From the NCBI GenBank assembly GCA_964613155.1, contig CAZTHP010000062.1, forward strand, positions 1 to 15,988: a stretch of DNA of 15,988 nucleotides, in the 5' to 3' direction. The position numbers and the translations under genes were made by a program. The stretch's first letter is position 1; each line of letters opens with the position of its first letter. The DNA is from TWA4 sp964613155 (GTDB taxonomy: Bacteria > Bacillota > Clostridia > Lachnospirales > Lachnospiraceae). Under the pieces are notes generated by a model. It was not told the DNA's origin. It was given only the letters and a program-made list of their open reading frames with translations, and did not search any database. Shown piece after piece: positions 1 through 8,195 of this stretch.

Positions 1-44
1 TTATCATTTCCACCCGTCATCTGCCCATCAGATCTCCAGATTTC

Positions 45-73
45 TTTACATTCTTTTTAATGTCTGATATACT
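45..73 (+). promoter_or_regulatory. Sigma-A promoter of rqcH
   Basis: TTTACA (45-50) and TATACT (68-73) are separated by exactly 17 bases, a near-consensus housekeeping promoter. Transcription should start near position 80 and give a leader of about 100 bases before rqcH. The leader can form a small CAGAC/GTCTG hairpin (about 106-123), but nothing I recognise as a riboswitch. Confidence 0.75.
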
Positions 74-180
74 GGAGCATGCCGAAATACCGCTGACGCT
101 TTCCAGACTGCAATGGGTCTGAATTCGTTTTGTGTATCGGCAGATTACTGCTGATTTTCAAGATCAAGGAGGGCTTTTGA

Positions 181-1926
181 ATGGCTTTTGATGGTGTTAC
201 TGTGGCAGGACTCGTTTCCGAAATGCGAAATCGTATTTTAAACGGACGAATTGCCAAGATTGCACAACCTGAGGAAGATGAACTGCTTTTGACAATTAAA
301 TATCAAAAAGACACCTGTAAACTTTTGATGTCTGCCAATGCCAGTCTTCCTTTATTATATTTTACAGAGAAAAATAAAACCAGCCCCGCTGTGGCTCCTA
401 ATTTTTGCATGCTGCTGCGTAAACATATCGGAAACGGCCGCATTATTGCAATTTCTCAGCCCGGTCTGGAGCGAATCGTTGATTTTACGATTGAACACTT
501 AAACGAAATGGGCGATCTTTGTACGAAGCATTTGATCATTGAGCTCATGGGCAAACACAGCAATATCATTTTCTGCAAGGACGATATGCAGATCATTGAC
601 AGCATCAAGCATGTTTCTGCCCTTGTCAGCTCTGTGCGGGAAGTACTTCCAGGAAGACCCTATTTTATTCCTGAAACGATGCATAAAAAAAATCCGCTGA
701 CGCTGACCGCAGAGGAATTTTTAGATTCCATGAAAACGCATCCCTATCCTTTATATAAAGCACTTTATACCAGTTTTACTGGTTTCAGCCCGGTCATGGG
801 AACGGAAATCTGCTTCCGTGCGGGGATTGAACCTGAAGTAGATGCCGGCTCCTTATCAGAAGCGAAACAGCTGCATCTCTATCAGACCATGCGCTATCTG
901 TTAGAAGATATTCAAAAGGAAGAGTTCCATCCGCAGATTCTTTACCAGGATCAAAAGCCCGTGGAATTTTCGGCGATTCCATTAGAATGTTACACTGGCA
1001 GTACGGTTTCTGATTTTTCTTCGATCAGCCGCGTTTTGGAATCCTTTTATGCAGCTCGCAGCCAGGCCAGCCGGATCCATCAAAAATCTGCCAATCTGCG
1101 TCGTATTGTACAAACAAATCTGGAACGCAGCTTAAAAAAATACGACCTGCAGAAAAAACAGCTGCAGGATACACAAAAACGCGACCGCTACAAGCTTTAC
1201 GGTGAATTAATTCATACGTACGGCTATTCCGTAGCAGACGGCAGCAGCCAGATGCAGGCATGGAATTACTATGATGACAATAAGGAAATTACGATTCCGC
1301 TCGACCCTGAACAAACGGTTTCGGAAAATGCCAAACGTTACTTTGAAAAATACAACAAACAAAAGCGAACGTTCGAAGCACTGACACGCTTTATCGAAGA
1401 AACACAGGCAGAAATCACCTATCTGCAGTCGGTCAGCAATGCCCTTGATATTTCAATCGAAGAAAATGATCTGACACAGATCAAAGAAGAACTGCGAGAA
1501 GCTGGCTATATTAAAAAACGAGGTCCCAAAGAGAAAAAAGCGCGCTTTACAAGCAAGCCATTTCACTATGTCACCCCGGATGGATTTCATTTATATGCAG
1601 GAAGAAATAATTTCCAAAATGAAGAACTGACTTTTCACTTTGCTACAAATCAGGACTGGTGGTTTCATTCCAAAAAAGCTCCAGGCTCCCATGTTATCCT
1701 GAAACAGGATGGACGGGAAATCCCCGACCATGTTTTTGAGCTGGCCGGACAGTTAGCCGCCTACTATTCTTCTGCGCGAAGTGCAGAAAAAGTGGACATT
1801 GACTATATTCCGAAAAAACAAGTGAAAAAGGTAGCCGGCGGAAAACCGGGTTTTGTCATCTATCACACCAATTATTCACTAATGGCAGAACCCACATTAC
1901 GAGAATTGACGGAATGCACAGAGTAG
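181..1926 (+). CDS. rqcH: RqcH/FbpA family NFACT protein, ribosome quality control
   Basis: The 581-residue product aligns in order and length with Bacillus subtilis RqcH, the bacterial Rqc2/NEMF homologue. That protein binds the peptidyl-tRNA-obstructed 50S subunit and directs C-terminal alanine tailing of the stalled chain; the family was earlier annotated as fibronectin-binding protein. The NFACT-N domain opens with MAFDGV and contains CMLLRKHI (about 76-83) and ELMGKHSNII (about 121-130). A charged coiled-coil stretch spans about 290-440. The NFACT-R (DUF814) domain follows at about 455-560, with GRNNFQNE, DWWFHSKKAPGSHVI and KPGFVIYH. The ATG is supported by AAGGAGG nine bases upstream. 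The conserved Asp-Arg pair of the N domain is Glu97-Arg98 here. The gene is monocistronic and converges on the PFL-like gene. Confidence 0.93.
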   Translation: MAFDGVTVAGLVSEMRNRILNGRIAKIAQPEEDELLLTIKYQKDTCKLLMSANASLPLLYFTEKNKTSPAVAPNFCMLLRKHIGNGRIIAISQPGLERIVDFTIEHLNEMGDLCTKHLIIELMGKHSNIIFCKDDMQIIDSIKHVSALVSSVREVLPGRPYFIPETMHKKNPLTLTAEEFLDSMKTHPYPLYKALYTSFTGFSPVMGTEICFRAGIEPEVDAGSLSEAKQLHLYQTMRYLLEDIQKEEFHPQILYQDQKPVEFSAIPLECYTGSTVSDFSSISRVLESFYAARSQASRIHQKSANLRRIVQTNLERSLKKYDLQKKQLQDTQKRDRYKLYGELIHTYGYSVADGSSQMQAWNYYDDNKEITIPLDPEQTVSENAKRYFEKYNKQKRTFEALTRFIEETQAEITYLQSVSNALDISIEENDLTQIKEELREAGYIKKRGPKEKKARFTSKPFHYVTPDGFHLYAGRNNFQNEELTFHFATNQDWWFHSKKAPGSHVILKQDGREIPDHVFELAGQLAAYYSSARSAEKVDIDYIPKKQVKKVAGGKPGFVIYHTNYSLMAEPTLRELTECTE

Positions 1927-1995
1927 TTCCCAAATGGAATGCAATTCCCTTTTCTTAAAATTTTCGAAAAGCTTTTACAGCTTACTAAACGTTTC

Positions 1996-2034
1996 GGAAT
2001 GAAATGCCTTCCATGGAACTTGGCATTTCATTCC
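1996..2034. repeat. 13-bp perfect inverted repeat downstream of rqcH
   Basis: GGAATGAAATGCC (1996-2008) is matched perfectly by GGCATTTCATTCC (2022-2034), and the 13-base loop holds the palindrome TTCCATGGAA. In RNA this is a long, stable hairpin. Neither strand has a U-run directly 3' of it, because six A residues follow on the plus strand. It is therefore not a textbook terminator, though it could protect the rqcH mRNA end. Confidence 0.7.
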
Positions 2035-2035
2035 A

Positions 2036-2147
2036 AAAAAGGTCACAGCATGGTTTTCTGATATACGTTCTCCTAAGTGACAAGTTCTATTCTTCCACTT
2101 GTCTACCTAGAAGGAAATATATCATTTCACCTTACTGTGACCTTTTT
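2036..2147. terminator. Bidirectional terminator-like element with 13-bp terminal inverted repeats
   Basis: AAAAAGGTCACAG (2036-2048) and CTGTGACCTTTTT (2135-2147) are perfect inverted copies that close a roughly 86-base interior. The interior holds a second hairpin, GACAAGT/ACTTGTC (about 2079-2103). Each strand ends in five or six T residues after the outer stem. It lies between convergent rqcH and the PFL-like gene, so it can end transcription both ways. The large structured loop is unusual for a simple terminator and also fits a tiny MITE-like element. Confidence 0.5.
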
Positions 2148-2211
2148 ATTAGGATGATTCTTGTTCGGATGGTTCTTTTTAGAACTGGATTCCTCACCTA
2201 TTAGAATGTTC

Positions 2212-3576
2212 TTAATTCTTAAAGCTGTGAATCGGTGCCGGAATTCTTCCCGTTCGATTGATAAATTCACTGCAATCACAAGTATTCACAGGCTGTACCG
2301 GTGCTGCACCCAGCAGACCGCCAAATTCTACTGTATCGCCTACCTGACATCCGATCGCCGGAATGATACGCACTGCGGTTGTCTTCTGGTTGATCATACC
2401 GATTGCCGCTTCATCCGCAATAATACCGGAAATTGTAGAAGCCGGTGTTGTACCGGGAACAGCGATCATATCCAGACCCACTGAACAAACACAGGTCATT
2501 GCTTCCAGTTTTTCAATCGTCAATTTGCCGGCTCTTACGGCATCGATCATTCCCTGATCTTCACTGACCGGAATGAATGCACCACTTAAACCGCCTACAT
2601 ATGAGCTTGCCATAACGCCGCCTTTTTTCACCTGATCGTTTAACAAAGCCAGAGCCGCGGTCGTACCCGGAGCACCTACCGATTCAAGACCCATTTCTTC
2701 TAAAATCTCTGCGACCGAGTCACCGATTGCCGGTGTCGGTGCCAATGAAAGATCGACAATACCAAACGGTACGCCAAGACGTTTGGAAGCTTCCTGTGCC
2801 ACCAACTGTCCCATACGAGTTACTTTAAAGGCCGTCTTTTTGATTGTTTCACATAATACTTCGAAACTTTCTCCATGCACGCCTTCCAGCGCATGTTTTA
2901 CCACGCCAGGACCGCTGACACCAACATTAATGATCACATCACCTTCTGTCACGCCATGAAATGCACCAGCCATAAACGGATTATCATCCGGTGCATTACA
3001 AAAGACTACCAGCTTTGCACAGCCCAGAGAACCATTTTCTTTGGTGCGCTCTGCGGTTTCTACGATAATTTCGCCCATCAGCTTAACAGCATCCATATCC
3101 AGACCAGTCTTTGTTGAACCGATATTCACCGAGCTGCATACGCGTTCTGTAACCGCTAGTGCTTCCGGAATCGAACGCATCAGATTTTCTTCTGCCGGTG
3201 TGATTCCCTTTGAAACCAATGCCGAATATCCGCCTAAAAAGTTGACTCCCATGTCCTTTGCAGCACGATCCAGAGTTTTGGCGATGGTTACAAAATCCTG
3301 CGGTGTTTTACAGGCAGCTGCGCCTACCAGACCGATCGGTGTAACCGAAATTCGCTTATTCACGATCGGAATTCCATATTCCAGTTCAATTTCCTTACCA
3401 ACTGCTACCAGATTTTTGGCATAGGTGGTAATCTTTGTATAAATCTTCTCATTCAGACGATCTAAATCCGAATCCATACAGTCTAAAAGACTGATTCCCA
3501 TTGTAATCGTACGAACATCCAGTTTTTCATGACGAATCATCTGATTGGTTTCGTTTACTTCAAAAATATTGATCAT
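2212..3576 (-). CDS. PFL-like family protein (UPF0210/DUF711)
   Basis: The 454-residue protein has the length and sequence character of the UPF0210 (DUF711) family. This family shares the pyruvate formate-lyase/ribonucleotide reductase barrel fold by homology, but no biochemical role for it is known to me. Conserved-looking stretches include ISVTPIGLVG (about residues 76-85), a Gly-rich central part with GVSGPGVVKHALEG, and the C-terminal part VGDTVEFGGLLGAAPV. I see no glycyl-radical signature near the C-terminus, so real PFL activity should not be assumed. The start has AAGGAGA seven bases upstream. The gene follows the ACT-domain gene by 11 bases; this pairing is common in Firmicutes and implies a shared operon and probably a shared ligand-responsive function. 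Confidence 0.88.
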   Translation of the reverse strand: MINIFEVNETNQMIRHEKLDVRTITMGISLLDCMDSDLDRLNEKIYTKITTYAKNLVAVGKEIELEYGIPIVNKRISVTPIGLVGAAACKTPQDFVTIAKTLDRAAKDMGVNFLGGYSALVSKGITPAEENLMRSIPEALAVTERVCSSVNIGSTKTGLDMDAVKLMGEIIVETAERTKENGSLGCAKLVVFCNAPDDNPFMAGAFHGVTEGDVIINVGVSGPGVVKHALEGVHGESFEVLCETIKKTAFKVTRMGQLVAQEASKRLGVPFGIVDLSLAPTPAIGDSVAEILEEMGLESVGAPGTTAALALLNDQVKKGGVMASSYVGGLSGAFIPVSEDQGMIDAVRAGKLTIEKLEAMTCVCSVGLDMIAVPGTTPASTISGIIADEAAIGMINQKTTAVRIIPAIGCQVGDTVEFGGLLGAAPVQPVNTCDCSEFINRTGRIPAPIHSFKN

Positions 3577-3587
3577 GAGAAATCTCC

Positions 3588-3860
3588 TTAAATTCTATGC
3601 ATCTTTGTAAAAATTTCTTCCTTCTGGCAGGTAATGGTGACACCAATTCCATCGCCAATTTTCTCCAATTCTTCTACCATTTCGGCAAAAGGCTTCTCCG
3701 TTTTTGAAGTATCTACGATCATCATCATGTTAAAATATCCCTGAATGATCGTCTGCGTAATATCTTCGATGTTGATATTATGTTCGGAAAGATACGTACA
3801 TACCTTTGCAATGATTCCAACAGTATCTTTTCCTAATACAGTAACAATTGTCTTACCCAT
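3588..3860 (-). CDS. ACT-domain protein (UPF0237)
   Basis: This 90-residue protein is a single ACT domain. ACT domains usually bind amino acids or other small ligands and act as regulatory modules. It shows GKDTVGIIAKVCTYLSEHNI, then NIEDITQTI and the strand GYFNMMMIVD, typical of the UPF0237 family. The frame stays open 16 codons further upstream. I chose the ATG at 3860 because GGGAGG precedes it at good spacing and because MGKTIVTVLGKD is the usual family start. The PFL-like gene follows after 11 bases, so the two are almost certainly cotranscribed, and the ACT protein may sense a ligand for its partner. That partnership is inference. Confidence 0.88.
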   Translation of the reverse strand: MGKTIVTVLGKDTVGIIAKVCTYLSEHNINIEDITQTIIQGYFNMMMIVDTSKTEKPFAEMVEELEKIGDGIGVTITCQKEEIFTKMHRI

Positions 3861-3934
3861 CTTTGCATTCCTCCCTGCTGATCCGCTGTTTTTCCTTTCG
3901 CAAAACAACAGAATCTGCTGTGTTTTTCTTTGTT

Positions 3935-3963
3935 AGAATACCAGAAAATCATGCTTCTGTAAA
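3935..3963 (-). promoter_or_regulatory. Sigma-A promoter of the ACT/PFL-like operon
   Basis: Read on the minus strand, TTTACA (3963-3958) is followed after 17 bases by TATTCT (3940-3935). It starts just past the stop codon of the WalJ-like gene, so the ACT/PFL-like pair can be transcribed apart from the polA operon. A small CAGCAG/CTGTTG hairpin lies in the leader (about 3907-3921). Confidence 0.7.
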
Positions 3964-3964
3964 C

Positions 3965-4768
3965 CTATATGTAAATAATCTCAGAGACCTGATCTCGCTT
4001 TGCTGGCTCAATGGAAAAATCATCCGCACACCAGCTGGAGCTGCTGCACGTAATCTCAGAGCGTACCGTTTCTAATGCCAAAGCTGCCAAGTTATTTTCC
4101 ATCGAAATATGCCCCAACAGCACTTTTTTCAGCTTTTCGTGGAGTAATTCGTCTAAAAACTGACCGCTGGCTTCATTGGAAAGATGTCCATAATTCCCCG
4201 CGATCCGGCGTTTCAAATAATAGGGATACGGACCAGCCTCCAGCATCCGCAGATCATGATTCGCCTCCAAAAGCAACGCATTGATCCCTTGCAGATGGTC
4301 GATCAAATACGCATCATAATAGCCCAGATCGGTTACCACTGCAGCAGAGGATGCCTCGCAATCCATTCGATACGCGAGCGGATTCGCTGCATCATGCGAA
4401 ATGGGAAGAGATTCTACTCGAATATCGCCAATTTCAAAACACTCTCCTGCTTGAATCGAATGAAAACAGTTTTCCGGCAATTTCCCAATATTTTTATATG
4501 CATAAATTTGCTGAATCGTCTCCTTTGCAGTATAAACCGGCACCGGATATTTGCGTAAAAATACGCCCAAACCGCCAATATGATCGACATGCTCATGGGT
4601 AACTAAAACAGCGGTAATATCATCCCCCGTCAATCCAATCTGCGCAAGTCCTTCCTGCACTCTTTTTCGGGAAATTCCCGCATCGATCAACAGATGCGTA
4701 TGCTCTGAGCCTACATAAATACAGTTGCCGCTGCTGCCGCTGGCGATGCTCATCATCCTCATGCTCAT
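3965..4768 (-). CDS. WalJ/YycJ-type metallo-beta-lactamase-fold nuclease
   Basis: The 267-residue protein is an MBL-fold metal-dependent hydrolase of the YycJ/WalJ subfamily, which is linked to 5'-3' DNA exonuclease activity and DNA repair. The N-terminal SIASGSSGNCIYV (residues 7-19) is the subfamily hallmark. The metal-binding motif HEHVDH is at residues 58-63, and later ligand candidates lie in LPISHDA, VTDLGYY, EANHD, YGHLSNE and LLGHIS. The start codon overlaps the coaE stop in an ATGA arrangement, with AGGAG in the coaE 3' end, so translation is probably coupled. Internal Met codons at positions 3, 5 and 6 are alternative starts. In Bacillus this gene sits with walRK; here it ends the polA-coaE operon, which also fits a DNA-repair role. 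Confidence 0.88.
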   Translation of the reverse strand: MSMRMMSIASGSSGNCIYVGSEHTHLLIDAGISRKRVQEGLAQIGLTGDDITAVLVTHEHVDHIGGLGVFLRKYPVPVYTAKETIQQIYAYKNIGKLPENCFHSIQAGECFEIGDIRVESLPISHDAANPLAYRMDCEASSAAVVTDLGYYDAYLIDHLQGINALLLEANHDLRMLEAGPYPYYLKRRIAGNYGHLSNEASGQFLDELLHEKLKKVLLGHISMENNLAALALETVRSEITCSSSSWCADDFSIEPAKRDQVSEIIYI

Positions 4769-5502
4769 GCCTTTGTCTCCTGCCCCGGTGTATGATTGTG
4801 CTCACAGCTTTCCTGTCCTGATGCACATCCTTGTCCATGGCTTTCTGCTCCCGTTGCACACACTTGTTCGCAGCCTTCCTGTTTAGACAATTTTTTTTCT
4901 TTTGAGGAATGATCTTGCATCAGTTCTGCCATAAATTCCCGCACCTGATGTCTCGTATATTCCCGGCTAGAACCATTGTCGATCAGGCGATCGCTGTTTC
5001 TCCGAAACTCCGAATGACTCATCTGGTTATGAATAATACTGTAGGATTTTACCTCAGAATATCCGCGCTGTTCATATAATCGTTTTACGCGTTCCTGCGT
5101 CGAAACATATACATACCAGATTTCATCGCAAAGCGGTTTCAAACCGCCCTCAATTAAAAGAGCCGATTCCACAACTAAAAACGGATTGCTGCTGCATGCA
5201 ATCTGCTGCTGTACTGCCTCAAAAACAGCCGGATGAACGATTCCATTTACAATACGGGAAATCTCACGATCACCAAACAGCAGGCTGCCTAATTTCTTTT
5301 TATCGAAGGTTCCATCTTCTGCAAGAACCTCCTTTCCTAAAGCAGCGACTAATTTTTCATAACACGCCGTCTGCGGCTGCATCAACTGATGCGCCACCTC
5401 ATCCGTTAAAATAATCTCGGCTTTGTATTCTTCTCGCAAAATTTTTAAAACCGTAGATTTTCCGCCGCCTACGCCGCCTGTTATCCCTATTACCTTTTTC
5501 AT
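4765..5502 (-). CDS. coaE: Dephospho-CoA kinase with unusual Cys/His-rich C-terminal tail
   Basis: CoaE phosphorylates the ribose 3'-hydroxyl of dephospho-CoA, the last step of cytosolic CoA synthesis. The Walker A loop is GGVGGGKS (residues 9-16). LTDEVAHQLM (about 32-41) and VVESALLIEGG (about 110-120) match the family, as does the HNQMSHSEFRRNSDRLIDN region (about 158-176). The ATG at 5502 is preferred over one at 5517, because GGAGAAGGA spaces well from it and MKKVIGITGG is the typical start. The family core of about 200 residues ends near 196. A 49-residue tail follows with Cys at 211, 215, 226 and 233 and His at 222, 235 and 237, in degenerate 11-12-residue repeats. The stop overlaps the next gene by four bases. 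Confidence 0.92.
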   Translation of the reverse strand: MKKVIGITGGVGGGKSTVLKILREEYKAEIILTDEVAHQLMQPQTACYEKLVAALGKEVLAEDGTFDKKKLGSLLFGDREISRIVNGIVHPAVFEAVQQQIACSSNPFLVVESALLIEGGLKPLCDEIWYVYVSTQERVKRLYEQRGYSEVKSYSIIHNQMSHSEFRRNSDRLIDNGSSREYTRHQVREFMAELMQDHSSKEKKLSKQEGCEQVCATGAESHGQGCASGQESCEHNHTPGQETKA

Positions 5503-5519
5503 TGCTTCCTTCTCCATTC

Positions 5520-8180
5520 TTATTTGGTATCATACCAGCTTTTTCCCGTATGCATATCAATTTCCAATGCCACGGCCAAGTTTGCAGCATGCATCATTTC
5601 TTCTTTTAAAATAGCTTTTACCTGCTCGGTTTCTTCTACCGCTGCTTCCACCAAAAGCTCATCGTGAATCTGCAGCAGCAGACGAGATTTCTGCAATTCT
5701 TTTTTCAATCGCTGATCCACGCGGATCATCGCAATCTTAATAATATCCGCAGCGGTTCCCTGAATCGGTGCATTCATCGCGATCCGCTCGCCAAACTGAC
5801 GCTGCATAAAATTACTGGATTTTAACTCCGGAACTGGACGAATCCGTCCATACAGCGTTCGGGTCATCCCCTGCTCTTTCGCAGTCTTGACTAAATTTTC
5901 CAAAAACTGCTGGATTGAGGGATACGTTTTAAAATACTGCTCCATATATTCCTGAGCTTCTTTTCGGGTAATACTCAAATCTTCACTTAATCCAAATGCA
6001 CTGATTCCATATACGATTCCAAAATTCACGGCTTTTGCATTCCGACGCAACTGCGGAGTCACTTCCTCTAACGGCACATGAAATACCTGCGACGCAGTAA
6101 TTGCATGAATATCCTCCGCCTGATTATAGGCATCGATCAAACGTTCATCCCCAGACATATGCGCTAACACACGCAGTTCGATCTGCGAATAATCGGCATC
6201 TACGAACACAAATCCATCTGCCGGAATAAAGATTTTACGAATTTCCCGACCCAGTTCCATTCGAATGGGGATATTTTGTAAATTTGGCTCCGTAGAGCTG
6301 ATGCGCCCTGTAGCTGTAATTGTCTGATGGAAATTGCCATGAATGCGTCCATCCTCTTTTATATAAACGGCTAATCCATCCGCATAGGTCGATTTTAATT
6401 TCGCGATCTGGCGGTATTCCAACACTTTATCGACAATCGGATAATCCGGACGCAGTTTTTCCAATACATCAGCGGCCGTAGAATAACCCGTCTTCGTTTT
6501 CTTTGCCGCAGGCAGTTTCATCTTTTCAAATAGAATGACACCCAGCTGCTTCGGCGAATTAATATTAAAGGTTTCTCCCGCCAGTTCATAAATTTCCTGC
6601 TCCAGCTGTACGATCATCTCTGACAGCTTTTCCCCATACGCTTTTAAAGCGGCACGATCGGCACGAATGCCAAAATGCTGCATCGAATACAGGGTAAAGA
6701 GGAGCGGACGCTCCACTTCCTCATATAATGTCTGCATCTGACTCTGTTCCAAAGCCTCTTTTAAAACCGGCCAGGTTTCCAGAACCGCCTGGCAGCAGCA
6801 TTTGGTCATCTGCTTTAGTTCATCCGGTTTTCCCATCCGTGCTTCCTGAATCGACATTTTGCCTAAAAGGTCTTTCCGGGAAACCATCATGCGATCCAAG
6901 TAATCACGTGCCAGATCATCATAATCATAACTATCTTTTAGCGGATTCAGCAAGTATGCCATAATACCGACATCTTCATACGCATCCATCTGCACGGTAC
7001 CGCAGCGATAAAGTGCCGCAAGCTGCTGCTTTAAGTGGACAGTCAATTTCCGGCAGGGACTCTGCATCAAAATCGTGGTCATCTGATCCAGGATTGTAGG
7101 ATCTTGCGCCAAATAAAGCGTTGTATCTACTAAAACACCGCCATATTCAATCGTACTCGCTTCCCACACGTCCTGAACATCCTGCCACAAAATAAAGGAA
7201 ATCTTTTCACAAGAAGCAAGCGTCTCCTGAAAAGATACCAGATCCGACTCCGATTCTAACCATCGTTCTTCTAGGTTGTCCGCTTCTTTTGTTTCACCTT
7301 GCAGCAGATCTTCCGTTGAAAAACGACTGAGCAGCGACTTAAATTCCAGCCGTTTGATCCACTCATACGCTTCCGGTGTAAATAAGTTTCCCAGTTTTGC
7401 CTGTTCTAAAGAATAGTCCAGTTCACAATCGGTTTTAATCGTTGCCAATACCTTGCTTAATTCTGCCAATTCAAAATGAGCCGTTAAGGCATTGCGTGCT
7501 CTCGCCGGTGTCACTTCATCCAGCTGCTCTTTCATCGCTTCGATCGAATGAAAACGAGCGATCAGCGCAGAGGCCGTCTTTTCTCCGATTCCCGGCACTC
7601 CAGGAATATTGTCCGAAGAATCTCCCATCAAGGCCTTCATATCAATAAATTCCGTCGGTGTCACCTGATATAGATCGATCACATCCTGCCTCCAATAATT
7701 TTCGATTTCCGTCTTTCCTTTTTTCGTTTTCGGAATCCGTATGCAAATGTGATCCGAAGCAATCTGCAGCAGATCCCGATCACCGGAAACTAATGAAACT
7801 TCCATTCCCAAAGCTTCACACTGTTTTGCAAGGGTTCCCAAAATATCATCGGCCTCCAGACCCGGCTTTTCCACCGTGCAGATTCCCATCGCATGCAGCA
7901 CTTCTTTTAAAACCGGAACCTGTTCATGCAGTTCCTCCGGCATTCCTTTTCGCGTTCCTTTATAAGCCTCATAAAGCTCATGACGAAACGTAGGGGCTTT
8001 CACATCAAACGCAACCGTCAGATAATCCGGCTGTTCTTCTTCCAAAATCTTCAATAAAATATTCAAAAAACCGTAAATCCCATTGGTGTGCAGACCTTGT
8101 GAATTGGTCAGCTCCGGTACACCATAAAAGGCACGGTTGATTATACTGTGCCCATCAATTAAAACAATTTTATTGCTCAT
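5520..8180 (-). CDS. polA: DNA polymerase I
   Basis: The 886-residue protein fills gaps and removes RNA primers in replication and repair. The N-terminal 5'-3' exonuclease domain (about 1-290) shows DGHSIINRAF, LEADDILG, SGDRDLLQI and the helix-hairpin-helix region GDSSDNIPGVPGIGEKTA. The central 3'-5' exonuclease-like domain (about 310-480) has ISFILWQDVQD where proofreading enzymes carry Asp-x-Glu, so proofreading is probably lost, as in Bacillus-type Pol I. The polymerase domain has motif A DADYSQIELR (Asp near 661), motif B RRNAKAVNFGIVYG (about 710) and motif C QIHDELLVE (about 837). AAGAGG precedes the ATG. It follows the zinc-finger gene by 15 bases and precedes coaE by 17, so all are one operon. 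Confidence 0.97.
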   Translation of the reverse strand: MSNKIVLIDGHSIINRAFYGVPELTNSQGLHTNGIYGFLNILLKILEEEQPDYLTVAFDVKAPTFRHELYEAYKGTRKGMPEELHEQVPVLKEVLHAMGICTVEKPGLEADDILGTLAKQCEALGMEVSLVSGDRDLLQIASDHICIRIPKTKKGKTEIENYWRQDVIDLYQVTPTEFIDMKALMGDSSDNIPGVPGIGEKTASALIARFHSIEAMKEQLDEVTPARARNALTAHFELAELSKVLATIKTDCELDYSLEQAKLGNLFTPEAYEWIKRLEFKSLLSRFSTEDLLQGETKEADNLEERWLESESDLVSFQETLASCEKISFILWQDVQDVWEASTIEYGGVLVDTTLYLAQDPTILDQMTTILMQSPCRKLTVHLKQQLAALYRCGTVQMDAYEDVGIMAYLLNPLKDSYDYDDLARDYLDRMMVSRKDLLGKMSIQEARMGKPDELKQMTKCCCQAVLETWPVLKEALEQSQMQTLYEEVERPLLFTLYSMQHFGIRADRAALKAYGEKLSEMIVQLEQEIYELAGETFNINSPKQLGVILFEKMKLPAAKKTKTGYSTAADVLEKLRPDYPIVDKVLEYRQIAKLKSTYADGLAVYIKEDGRIHGNFHQTITATGRISSTEPNLQNIPIRMELGREIRKIFIPADGFVFVDADYSQIELRVLAHMSGDERLIDAYNQAEDIHAITASQVFHVPLEEVTPQLRRNAKAVNFGIVYGISAFGLSEDLSITRKEAQEYMEQYFKTYPSIQQFLENLVKTAKEQGMTRTLYGRIRPVPELKSSNFMQRQFGERIAMNAPIQGTAADIIKIAMIRVDQRLKKELQKSRLLLQIHDELLVEAAVEETEQVKAILKEEMMHAANLAVALEIDMHTGKSWYDTK

Positions 8181-8195
8181 ATTTAACCTCTTTAT

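Noticed and set aside
2004..2204. A 66-codon plus-strand frame in the rqcH/PFL gap
   Set aside because: It crosses two palindromic elements and has no ribosome site.
2161..2484. A 107-codon plus-strand open frame
   Set aside because: It lies antisense to the 3' end of the PFL-like gene, has no ribosome site and its composition is that of a shadow frame.
3041..3424. A 127-codon plus-strand open frame
   Set aside because: It is antisense to the PFL-like coding region, with no ribosome site or recognisable domain.
2212..3576. Reading the PFL-like gene as a true pyruvate formate-lyase
   Set aside because: It is too short and no glycyl-radical motif is visible; it fits UPF0210/DUF711 instead.
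4184..4558. A 124-codon plus-strand open frame
   Set aside because: It is fully antisense to the WalJ-like gene, which has clear metal-binding motifs on the other strand.
4620..4859. A 79-codon His/Arg-rich minus-strand frame across the coaE/WalJ junction
   Set aside because: It is the shifted reading of the repetitive coaE tail and the start of the WalJ-like gene; no ribosome site supports it.
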